Source of the DNA: Pseudodesulfovibrio senegalensis
GTDB taxonomy: Bacteria > Desulfobacterota > Desulfovibrionia > Desulfovibrionales > Desulfovibrionaceae
Reading direction: 5' to 3'
NCBI RefSeq assembly: GCF_008830225.1
Contig: NZ_WAIE01000001.1
Location: forward strand, 124,001-188,000
Length of the DNA: 64,000 nt
Under the pieces are notes generated by a model, which saw nothing but the letters and a program-made list of their open reading frames with translations, ran no database searches and was not told the DNA's origin. Below, one piece after another: positions 50,461 through 58,100 of the stretch. The translations under genes were made by a program, and so were the position numbers. The stretch's first letter is position 1. Every line of letters starts with the position of its first letter.

Positions 50461-51147
50461 ATGATTGCCAACAAGAAAGAATTCACTGGCGGCGTTGCGC
50501 TGCTCGTCCTGTTCTTCGTGGTCCTTTACGCCATGTTCCAGCCCATGTTCGACGGCAGAAACGCCATGGGCTACCTGGACCACCTGTATAACACCATCTC
50601 CAAGGGGTCGGTGTATTACATCCCGGACATCAAGTCCGATGTGGAAGGGCTGAAAGGTCAGGACATCGCGTTCAGCCTGGGATACGGTACCGAGATCGAG
50701 GCCACCCAGTCCCAATCTCTGTTCAGGGAAGCGGGCGCCATGGTGGAGCGACAGGGGAAAACCCTGAACGTGAAGGGGGCGCTCAGCGCCATGCTCGGCG
50801 CAGCACTGAGCGATGCGGACCTGATGTACAACAACCACGGCGCTGCCCTCACCGACAAGTACGATGTGGAACCCCGCCGGGCGCTCTTCAACTGGTGGAC
50901 CAGCCTGGGACTCATGGACAAGGAGTTGAAAAAGCAGGGCAGGTTCGCTGCGTCCAAGGTCACCTCCACCGTGCTGAACAAAGGCGTGGAGATGTCCTAC
51001 AACTATTATGAGATTGAACCCGTACAGATCATGGACGAGCTCGGCATGGTCATTTTCTCGCTGGCTTTCTATGTGATTTATACCCTCTGGTACGGCTTTG
51101 CCATTTTGTTCGTGTTCGAGGGTTGGGGACTGAGGCTCAGCCATTAG
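50461..51147 (+). CDS. Unknown membrane protein paired with the TSUP permease
   Basis: The family is not recognised. This 228-residue protein has one membrane segment near the N-terminus (GGVALLVLFFVVLYAMF) and one near the C-terminus (LGMVIFSLAFYVIYTLWYGFAILFVF), leaving an extracytoplasmic domain of about 160 residues (YYIPDIKSDVEGLKGQDIAFSLGYG and so on). It lies 13 bases after the permease with AGGAGG before its ATG, so it is almost certainly a functional partner, such as a substrate-capturing or stabilising subunit. It is followed by a strong terminator. Confidence 0.78.
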   Translation: MIANKKEFTGGVALLVLFFVVLYAMFQPMFDGRNAMGYLDHLYNTISKGSVYYIPDIKSDVEGLKGQDIAFSLGYGTEIEATQSQSLFREAGAMVERQGKTLNVKGALSAMLGAALSDADLMYNNHGAALTDKYDVEPRRALFNWWTSLGLMDKELKKQGRFAASKVTSTVLNKGVEMSYNYYEIEPVQIMDELGMVIFSLAFYVIYTLWYGFAILFVFEGWGLRLSH

Positions 51148-51168
51148 GCGCCTGATAAAATCCTGATC

Positions 51169-51204
51169 GACGCGCGGCCCTTGTGCAGGCATGGGCCGCG
51201 CGTC
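51169..51204 (+). terminator. Terminator closing the TSUP operon
   Basis: GACGCGCGGCCC / GGGCCGCGCGTC is a perfect 12-bp stem with a 12-base loop, followed by TCTCCTT. Confidence 0.75.
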
Positions 51205-51309
51205 TCTCCTTCCGACGGATGGGAAGGCGTTGAAAACGGCTCTTCTCATACACCGGAAATGATCGACTCATGTGGAGTTTCTCACTATTTGCTGTAAAAG
51301 GGTCAGACC

Positions 51310-52806
51310 ATGAACCTTCAGGATTATTACGACACGGTCATGCAGCTCAGCCACGGTATCGTGGTTACCCTGAACCCGGACGGGAGCATCATCCACGGCA
51401 ACGCGTTGCTGGCGTCCCTGACAGGATACCCCCTGCGCGAGCTTGCCGGGAAAGATTGGTTCGAAACATTCATGGAAGAGGACGAGCGCGACAAGGCGCG
51501 CCTCACCGTGATGGCCAAGGCTGAGCAGCAGGGAATTGTGTCCCTGTCCGGCTCCATCACCGCGCGCGAAGGCGGCAAGAGCTATATTGACTGGAACCTC
51601 AAGGGACTGCGCGATTCTTCCGGCGCCATGGTCGGCATCCTCTGTGTGGGCAAGGACGTCACCGAACACATGTTGCGCCAGAAAGGGCTTCTGCGTGAGC
51701 GGTTTACCTTGCTGGAACGCAACAAGGAGCTCAAGTGCCTTTTTGACATCAGTATGCTGATCAGTGATTCCAGGCAGGAGCTGGATGCCGTGTTGCGAAG
51801 GATCGTCGATATTCTGCCCTCCGGTTTTCAGAGGCCCGCCAGCACGCATGTCTGTTTGACTCTGGACAACAGGACATGGCAGACCGCGGGCTCTCGGGAC
51901 ACGGAGCACACCCTTTCGGAACCGGTCATGGTGGCCGACAGGCGACGGGGAACCCTTGCGGTCGCGGTTTCCGGACGCAGAAAAGGGTTGTTGCAACAGA
52001 TATTTCTTGAAGATGAACGCGATTTGCTGTCCACGGCCGCGCAACAGGTGGGCATGGTGGTCTCCAAGCGGGAAATCCGCGATGCCAAGGAACAGCTGGA
52101 ACAGCAGCTTCGTCAGGCGGACCGGCTGGCGAAGATCGGCCAGTTGTCGGCCGGAGTGGCCCACGAGATCAACGAGCCCCTGGCCAATATTTTGGGATTT
52201 GCGCAACTGGCCCTGCAGGCCAAGGGGCTGCCCGAACAGGCGGCTGCGGACCTGAACAGCATCGTGGAATCTTCGCTGCATGCTCGCGAGGTCATCCGCA
52301 AGCTCATGTTTTTCAGCCGCCAGCTTCCGCCCCAGCTGGTGGCCACCAACCTCAACGAAGTCGTGGAGCAGGGGCTCCGTATCACCGAGGCCAGCGCCAA
52401 GCGCAGTGGGGTCAAGGTGGTGCGCGATTTTGATGACAGCCTTCCCGAGATCAATGCCGACCCCCAGCACATCAAGCAGGTCGTGGTCAATCTGGTGGCC
52501 AACGCCATCCAGGCCATGGAAGACGGAGGCGCCCTGACCCTCCGCACGGTCAGCCACAAGAACGACGTCTATCTTCTGGTGGAGGACACCGGTTCAGGCA
52601 TTGCGCCCGAGCAGCTCAAACAGATTTTCACCCCGTTCTTCACGACCAAGGATGTGGACAAGGGCACCGGCTTGGGCCTGTCCGTGGTTCATGGTATTGT
52701 GAAGGCGCATGGTGGTTTCATTCAGGTGCACAGTGAACCCGGTCAGGGAACCCGCGTGGAAGTGGCCTTTCCCTGCCTGCATAACAGCGAGAGCGTTGAT
52801 CAATGA
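51310..52806 (+). CDS. PAS/GAF-type sensor histidine kinase (NtrB-like)
   Basis: This is a 498-residue soluble kinase. The PAS domain (about 5-120) has TLNPDGSIIHGNALLASLTGYPLRELAGKDW, followed by a GAF-like region (140-250), His285 in LSAGVAHEINEPLANILGF, and an ATPase domain with NAIQAM, DTGSGI and GTGLGLSVVHG. It overlaps the NtrC-type gene by 4 bases, making a kinase/activator pair. The signal is cytoplasmic and unknown. Confidence 0.92.
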   Translation: MNLQDYYDTVMQLSHGIVVTLNPDGSIIHGNALLASLTGYPLRELAGKDWFETFMEEDERDKARLTVMAKAEQQGIVSLSGSITAREGGKSYIDWNLKGLRDSSGAMVGILCVGKDVTEHMLRQKGLLRERFTLLERNKELKCLFDISMLISDSRQELDAVLRRIVDILPSGFQRPASTHVCLTLDNRTWQTAGSRDTEHTLSEPVMVADRRRGTLAVAVSGRRKGLLQQIFLEDERDLLSTAAQQVGMVVSKREIRDAKEQLEQQLRQADRLAKIGQLSAGVAHEINEPLANILGFAQLALQAKGLPEQAAADLNSIVESSLHAREVIRKLMFFSRQLPPQLVATNLNEVVEQGLRITEASAKRSGVKVVRDFDDSLPEINADPQHIKQVVVNLVANAIQAMEDGGALTLRTVSHKNDVYLLVEDTGSGIAPEQLKQIFTPFFTTKDVDKGTGLGLSVVHGIVKAHGGFIQVHSEPGQGTRVEVAFPCLHNSESVDQ

Positions 52807-54143
52807 GTGACACGATTCGGATTCTTGCAGTGGACGACAGCAGGAGCACGCTGGAAGTGCTTAAGCGCAACCTTGAGAGCAATGGATACGAGGTACAGAC
52901 CTGCTCCCGGGTGGCCGATGCCCTGCCCTTGCTTGAGAAGATGGATTTTGAGCTGGTCATCACCGACTACCGCATGCCACAGGCCACGGGTCTGGACCTC
53001 ATCAAGCATATTCGCGAGAACCACCGTGACCTTGAGGTCATGATGATCACCGGATATCCCTCAATTTCCGGAGCCGTGGCCGCCATCAAGGACGGTGCAG
53101 GGGAGTACCTGCCCAAACCCTTTACCACCGAGGAACTGCTCTCCGCGGTGGAGCGCGCCCTGGAGCGCAGTGCCCGACGCCGCGTGCTGGAGAGCCCGGA
53201 CACACCCGTGGGCAGGTTCGGCATCATCGGCTCCTCCCCGGCCATGGAACAGGTCTACAGCCGCATTGCCAAGGCAGCGACGTCCAGTGCCAACGCGCTC
53301 ATTTCCGGCGAATCCGGCACAGGCAAGGAACTGGTGGCCCGCGCCGTGCACTACAACAGCGACCGCCGCGCCGCACCTTTCGTCCCCGTGAACTGCACGG
53401 CCATTCCCGACAGTCTGGTGGAAAGCGAGCTTTTCGGCCATGTGAAGGGCGCTTTTACCGGGGCCAAGGAAGCGCGTGCCGGCTTTTTTGAGATAGCCCA
53501 CGGCGGCTCCATCTTTTTGGATGAAATCGGCGATGCCAGCCCCAACATGCAGGCCAAGCTGTTGCGGGTCATCCAGTCCAAGGAATTTTGCAAGGTGGGT
53601 TCCAGTCACGTGCATACCGTGGACACCCGCATTCTGGCCGCAACACACCAGAATCTCAAACAGATGGTGGATGAAGGCTCGTTTCGTGAAGACCTCTATT
53701 ACCGCATCGACGTTCTGGACATCCCCATTCCCACCTTGGCGGAGCGTGGTGATGATCTGATTGAACTCATTACCCATTTTCTGGCAAAATTCTCCAAGGC
53801 CATGCATCGTCCCATGCCCGAAGTGAGCGACGAAGCGCTTCAGGCTTTGCGGCGATACGCGTGGCCCGGCAACATCCGCGAGCTTGAGAACCTCATGCAG
53901 CGTCTTGTGGTCATTCTGGACCACGACCGGGTGGAGATAACGGACCTGCCCGAGGCCATGCGTTTCAGCCTCCCCCGTGCAACCGGAACGCACGACCGCA
54001 CTCTGGCCGAAGTGGAGTTCGAGCATATCAGCAATGTCTTGGCAATGGTGGGCGACAACAAGACCCGTGCCGCAGAAATTCTGGGCATCAATCGAAAGAC
54101 GCTGCGGGAAAAACTGAAGCGCATGGCGTCTCCGGAGGTATGA
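52803..54143 (+). CDS. NtrC-type sigma-54-dependent response regulator
   Basis: This 446-residue activator has a receiver domain with Asp55 (LVITDYRMPQATG), an AAA+ domain with GESGTGKE (169-176) and the sigma-54 loop GAFTGA (216-221), and a Fis-type HTH (NKTRAAEILGINRKTLREKLKRM). It is the best candidate to drive the sigma-54 promoter at 46837 and perhaps the one at 25168. Its start overlaps the kinase and its end overlaps the first DUF1538 gene by 4 bases, so regulators and transporter are one translational unit. Confidence 0.94.
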   Translation: MSDTIRILAVDDSRSTLEVLKRNLESNGYEVQTCSRVADALPLLEKMDFELVITDYRMPQATGLDLIKHIRENHRDLEVMMITGYPSISGAVAAIKDGAGEYLPKPFTTEELLSAVERALERSARRRVLESPDTPVGRFGIIGSSPAMEQVYSRIAKAATSSANALISGESGTGKELVARAVHYNSDRRAAPFVPVNCTAIPDSLVESELFGHVKGAFTGAKEARAGFFEIAHGGSIFLDEIGDASPNMQAKLLRVIQSKEFCKVGSSHVHTVDTRILAATHQNLKQMVDEGSFREDLYYRIDVLDIPIPTLAERGDDLIELITHFLAKFSKAMHRPMPEVSDEALQALRRYAWPGNIRELENLMQRLVVILDHDRVEITDLPEAMRFSLPRATGTHDRTLAEVEFEHISNVLAMVGDNKTRAAEILGINRKTLREKLKRMASPEV

Positions 54144-54916
54144 TGAACAGGAAAACGGCAGGTGTGTTGGCAAAAACAATTGCCAGGACCATGGGGACGC
54201 GGTTTTGGTCGTCCCTGAAGGATCTTTTGCCCATTATCCTGGTCATAGCTTTTTTCCAGGGAGTGGTCCTGCAGCAGCCTCTGCCCGATGTCTGGGGCGT
54301 GCTTGAGGGATCTTTGCTTGTCGTTCTGGGTTTGACCCTGTTCATTCAGGGGCTGGAAATGGGCTTGTTCCCCATTGGGGAACAGATGGCCCACGCCCTG
54401 GCCCGCAAGGGCAGCCTGACCTGGCTGCTCATTTTTGCCTTTTCGCTCGGGTTTGCCACCACCATTGCCGAGCCTTCGCTCATAGCCGTGTCCGAAGAGG
54501 CTGCCAGGGTCGCCTCCAGGGGAGGGCTCATCAAGGCGGGTGAAGAAGCCATGGCGCAGTATGGCATGGGCCTGCGTCTTTCCGTGGCTTTTTCCGTGGG
54601 CGCGTCAATCCTGGTCGGGGTGCTGCGCATATTGAAAGGATGGCCCGTGCACAACCTCATCATCGGCGGTTATGTGCTGGTCATGGTCATGACCATTTTT
54701 GCGCCCGAAGAGATCGTCGGCATCGCCTATGATGCGGGCGGGGTGACCACGTCCACGGTGACCGTGCCTCTGGTCGCGGCCCTCGGTGTGGGGCTGGCGT
54801 CGATCATCAAGGGACGCAATCCACTGGTGGACGGCTTTGGGCTGATCGCCTTTGCATCCTTGTTGCCCATGATTGCCGTGATCGGTTATGGGCTGGTCAT
54901 CTTCGGAGCACAATAG
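54140..54916 (+). CDS. DUF1538 membrane protein 1
   Basis: This 258-residue protein has about six to seven membrane segments. Two family stretches stand out: GFATTIAEPSLIAVSEEA and YDAGGVTTSTVTVPLVAALGVGLAS; the polar TTIAEPS and GGVTTST motifs inside hydrophobic segments look like substrate-binding turns. The family is a predicted transporter of unknown substrate. Translation is coupled to the NtrC-type gene. It is paralogous to the next gene, and the two may form a heterodimer. Confidence 0.88.
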   Translation: MMNRKTAGVLAKTIARTMGTRFWSSLKDLLPIILVIAFFQGVVLQQPLPDVWGVLEGSLLVVLGLTLFIQGLEMGLFPIGEQMAHALARKGSLTWLLIFAFSLGFATTIAEPSLIAVSEEAARVASRGGLIKAGEEAMAQYGMGLRLSVAFSVGASILVGVLRILKGWPVHNLIIGGYVLVMVMTIFAPEEIVGIAYDAGGVTTSTVTVPLVAALGVGLASIIKGRNPLVDGFGLIAFASLLPMIAVIGYGLVIFGAQ

Positions 54917-54927
54917 GGAGGTCCGGG

Positions 54928-55713
54928 ATGGAGTTCTTCATAGAGTTTTCCGGGGCATTCATTTCCACCTGCCGTGACGTACTGCCCATAGTCGTGCTGC
55001 TTCTGGGGTTCCAGTTGTTCGTGCTTCGTCAGCCCATTCCGCATCCTTGGCGCGTGGCCATGGGCGGAGTGTACGTGGTCATCGGCCTGTCGCTGTTTCT
55101 GATGGGACTTGAAAAGGCCCTGTTCCCTCTGGGCAAGGTCATGGCCTCCCAGCTTTCCGATCCGGAATTCCTGTGGGGCGGAGCCGCGGCGACTTCGCAA
55201 TGGACCGCATACGTCTGGATATACGTTTTCGCCGCTCTGATCGGGTTTTCAACCACCATTGCCGAGCCTTCGCTTCTGGCTGTGGCCATCAAGGCCAGCG
55301 AGGTTTCCGGGGGCGGTATCAGCCAGTGGGGACTGCGGATAACCGTGGCGCTGGGCGTGGCCGTGGGTATTGCTCTGGGGACCTTCCGGATAGTGACCGG
55401 CACCCCCTTGTACATGTATATTCTGGTGGGGTATGTTGTTGTGATCATACAGACGTTTTTTGCGCCGAAAACAATCGTGGCCCTTGCCTATGACTCGGGC
55501 GGTGTCACGACTTCCACGGTCACGGTTCCGCTGGTGGCCGCGCTCGGTCTCGGGCTCTCCGAAGCCGTGCCCGGGCGCGATCCGGCCCTCGACGGTTTCG
55601 GCCTGATTGCCTTTGCGAGCCTGTTTCCGGTTGTTGCCGTCATGGGATATGCCCAGTTGGCCCAGTGGTTATCGAATCGAAAAAAGATGCAGTACCAGGG
55701 GGGTACCAGATGA
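54928..55713 (+). CDS. DUF1538 membrane protein 2
   Basis: This 261-residue protein has the same topology and motifs as its neighbour: GFSTTIAEPSLLAVAIKA and YDSGGVTTSTVTVPLVAALGLGLSE. The paralogues differ elsewhere, mainly near the N-terminus and in the loop before the first motif. It follows 11 bases after the first and overlaps the PII-like gene by 4 bases. Confidence 0.88.
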   Translation: MEFFIEFSGAFISTCRDVLPIVVLLLGFQLFVLRQPIPHPWRVAMGGVYVVIGLSLFLMGLEKALFPLGKVMASQLSDPEFLWGGAAATSQWTAYVWIYVFAALIGFSTTIAEPSLLAVAIKASEVSGGGISQWGLRITVALGVAVGIALGTFRIVTGTPLYMYILVGYVVVIIQTFFAPKTIVALAYDSGGVTTSTVTVPLVAALGLGLSEAVPGRDPALDGFGLIAFASLFPVVAVMGYAQLAQWLSNRKKMQYQGGTR

Positions 55714-56057
55714 AGTTCAAGCTGATACTGGCACCGGTCAAGCCGCACAAGACCGATCCGATTGTGGATGCGGCCAAGGCCGCGGGAGCCACCGGTGCGA
55801 CCATCATCCACGGTCGTGGCACCGGTATCCGGGAGGCCCTGACATTCTTTGGCCTCGCCCTTGAGGACCAGACGGATATTGTCATGTTCCTGCTGGAGGA
55901 GCACCTGGTGGATCCGGTGCTGAGCGCCATTCACGAGGCCGGTGAGTTCCTCAAGCCCGGAACCGGGATTGCCCTGGTGCTTCCGGTGGAAAAGGCCATC
56001 GGTCTGGAAAGCCAGATCGACAAGTTCAAGGAAGAAATTCGGGATAAGTATCTTTAG
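55710..56057 (+). CDS. PII-like signalling protein
   Basis: This 115-residue protein is related to P-II (GlnB) trimers: FKLILAPVKPHKTDPIVDAAKAAGATGATIIHGRGTG corresponds to the PII core and start of the T-loop, and EAGEFLKPGTGIALVLPVEKAIGL to the C-terminal part. The uridylylated tyrosine of GlnB is absent. PII proteins next to transporters usually gate them with ATP/ADP and a metabolite. Its gene overlaps the second DUF1538 gene, strongly implying regulation of that transporter. Confidence 0.87.
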   Translation: MKFKLILAPVKPHKTDPIVDAAKAAGATGATIIHGRGTGIREALTFFGLALEDQTDIVMFLLEEHLVDPVLSAIHEAGEFLKPGTGIALVLPVEKAIGLESQIDKFKEEIRDKYL

Positions 56058-56075
56058 CCCTGCACTGGAGGCGTT

Positions 56076-56471
56076 ATGTCCACTCCCATAGTCCGTGTTC
56101 GTGATGTCATGAGAAAAGAGGTGCTGAGCATTGACGGCATGTCTTCCGCCAAGAAGGCTGCGGACATGATGCGCGATGCACGTGTTTCCGAGTTGTTGGT
56201 GGCCCGGCGTCATGACGATGACGTCTGGGGCATGGTGACCATTACCGATCTGGTCAAGAAGGTTATTGTCCCGGGCAGAGACGGAGCGACCGTGGATGTC
56301 TACGAGATCATGACAAAACCCATTATTACGGTTCCGGCCAATATGGACATCCGCTACGCGGTTCGCCTGATGAACAGGACCAGAATTCGCAGCGCTCCGG
56401 TTGAGGATATGGGCGAAGTGGTCGGAATGGTCACGCTCTCGTCGCTGGTTTTGGATAACAGTTTGTTGTGA
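56076..56471 (+). CDS. CBS-domain pair protein
   Basis: This 131-residue protein has two CBS motifs: VRVRDVMRKEVLSIDGMSSAKKAADMMRDARVSELLV with WGMVTITDLVKKV, and IMTKPIITVPANMDIRYAVRLMNRTRIRSAPV with VVGMVTLSSLV. It should bind adenosine nucleotides. It is 18 bases after the PII-like gene. Having both a PII and a CBS protein behind one transporter pair suggests double energy sensing. Confidence 0.9.
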   Translation: MSTPIVRVRDVMRKEVLSIDGMSSAKKAADMMRDARVSELLVARRHDDDVWGMVTITDLVKKVIVPGRDGATVDVYEIMTKPIITVPANMDIRYAVRLMNRTRIRSAPVEDMGEVVGMVTLSSLVLDNSLL

Positions 56472-56513
56472 GGTAAAACCTCGGCCGTTTCTGGTCGTTA
56501 AAGGGGTGGCTCC

Positions 56514-56672
56514 ATGTGGTTTTTTCTGCCCGTAATCCAGCGTATGTTGAGAAAGAAGCGCCGTTGTCCCAGTTGCGGCAAAGCACAGCTTGTATGCGCG
56601 GAGGATGAGCGCAAGACTGTTCGCTGCAAGCATTGCGGCGCAGACATGCCCCCTCCAAAGAAGCGATCATGA
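56514..56672 (+). CDS. Small zinc-ribbon protein, 52 residues
   Basis: The frame from ATG 56514 to TGA 56670 has an AAAGGGG ribosome site. It encodes a hydrophobic start (MWFFLPVIQRML), a basic KKRR stretch, and two CxxC knuckles (Cys18/Cys21 and Cys38/Cys41) spaced as in zinc ribbons, with a further Cys28 between. It lies 42 bases behind the CBS gene on the same strand, probably as the last gene of the DUF1538 operon. The function is unknown; it could be a zinc-binding regulator or a rubredoxin-like domain. Confidence 0.7.
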   Translation: MWFFLPVIQRMLRKKRRCPSCGKAQLVCAEDERKTVRCKHCGADMPPPKKRS

Positions 56673-56888
56673 GAAAGGGGTGGCGCGATGGTTGTCCACC
56701 CTGCCCCGTTGCCCTCCGTGTGTTCGGGGTGGCGTTGAGCAAGAGATTGTTCAATCTGCGTCCGTAGCTTTTCCCCATAAATAATCACTAAATAAGGGTG
56801 TTAGCTGGTCCATTGGTGCACGTTTGGACTTGTTGCAACGGCCAAGCGGGGAGGGCGCAGGCCGGGATGGCGTCTGATGGATATCCGG

Positions 56889-57605
56889 TTATTTATTTCG
56901 ATATCGGCCAAAAAAGGCCTCACCCCTCAACCATGCCCTTGCGCATTGCTCTGGTCCGATGTCCAGCATGACAAGCAAGACGTTCGGAAGTCGCAAAAAG
57001 CCGACTTCGTTTCCGTTTGTCTTGGCTGCACGGAGAATTCCGTTCTGGATGGCCTCGGCCAGAGTGCGCGGCCATTCATAGCTTTCAATCAGGGTTTCAG
57101 GGCCGTGTATGTTGCTGGCTTCGCACTGGCTGGCGTCGACGCTGTTCCAGCCGCGGCAGACAAGGGGCCGTGCAGGGTGTATGCCGCAGGTTCCGTCCAT
57201 GAGCAGAGGGCATGGAAGTTCGTGCCTGATTTTGCCAATTTCCTCGGTTGTCAGTCCCTTGATGCGCATTGCAATGCCGCGGGCCTTGTGGGCGATGGTT
57301 TTCAACTGGGCATCACTGAGGTTGCTGCCCAGGTGCTGGCCGAGCAGGATTGCCTCCGGTTGTGAGAGCATGATGGGGTTGTAGCAGCAGTGGATACAGC
57401 CCGCCTTGCACGCCATGGGCGGTGCGAACGGTTGTGATTCCATAGTCTCGTCAAACAGCTGGTTGGCACGTGCCATCGCCTGCGCCACCTCATGGATTTC
57501 AGGCGAGTGTCGCAAGGTTCTGGCCATATCCTCCTGGCACTTGCTGGCCATGTGAGAAAAGAAACCTGCCGGGTCGTTGCTCAGAGTAGAAGTGTTATTA
57601 TGCAC
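56889..57605 (-). CDS. YkgJ-family cysteine-cluster protein
   Basis: This 238-residue protein starts with GTG after AAGGAGCGATC. Cysteine motifs are CKAGCIHCCYNP near residue 66 and CPLLMDGTCGIHPARPLVCRGWNSVDASQC, the YkgJ pattern, probably binding zinc or an Fe-S cluster. The enzymatic role is unknown. It is transcribed away from the DUF1538 block, downstream of a decayed gene. It is distinct from the YkgJ protein at 6187, sharing only the cysteine framework. Confidence 0.82.
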   Translation of the reverse strand: MHNNTSTLSNDPAGFFSHMASKCQEDMARTLRHSPEIHEVAQAMARANQLFDETMESQPFAPPMACKAGCIHCCYNPIMLSQPEAILLGQHLGSNLSDAQLKTIAHKARGIAMRIKGLTTEEIGKIRHELPCPLLMDGTCGIHPARPLVCRGWNSVDASQCEASNIHGPETLIESYEWPRTLAEAIQNGILRAAKTNGNEVGFLRLPNVLLVMLDIGPEQCARAWLRGEAFFGRYRNK

Positions 57606-57619
57606 GATCGCTCCTTGTT

Positions 57620-58050
57620 CGGTAGCGGTAGGGGTCGGGAGGCTCCACCTGTCCTCGTCCGTTGGGCGCGTGAGGCAGATTGCCGGTATATATTTCCGAT
57701 AGGGAGGCTATCCCGCGGTTGTCCGGAAAGGAACGCAGGATCGGCCTGAACTGCGTGCGCAGAAAAGCCTTGGCTGCCTTCACGGGCTGTGCTTGTCTCA
57801 GCACGGCATCACCGAAGTGTCCGGCCAGCCATGGCCGACCATGCCCAGATGGTAGGCCGAGTCCCGTGTGTTCGCATCGCCGTGGCAGAAGGGCATGAAG
57901 TCAGGTTTGCGCGGGGAAAGGGTGCGCATACGTTGTGCCAAAGGGCGCTGATCTCCACTGCCGGAACCGTTGGTGGTCCGCAATGGATTGGCAAGTTGCA
58001 GCCTGTGGAACCATGACAGCGCCTCCTGGGGGGTGCCGGATTTTTAGCAG
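57620..58050 (-). pseudogene. Decayed C-terminal fragment of a glycogen-debranching enzyme
   Basis: On the minus strand one frame reads RTLSPRKPDFMPFCHGDANT then RDSAYHLG (about 57845-57940). After a frameshift near 57825-57830 another frame reads WLAGHFGDAVL and then FRPILRSFPDNRGIASLSEI and YTGNLPHAPNG, ending at 57660. These are the conserved C-terminal landmarks of amylo-alpha-1,6-glucosidase family proteins (LSP...RD-x-AYH-x-G, GSLSEI-x-x-G-x-x-PH-x-P-x-G), in the right order. The expected QGTVWPW and the final AQAWSVAE are damaged or missing, and the frame closes upstream at a stop near 58056. No intact N-terminal part is present. Confidence 0.65.
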
Positions 58051-58100
58051 GGCGCATTCCCATGTGGAACGGCTCGGCAATCCGGTCCACATGGTGATTC

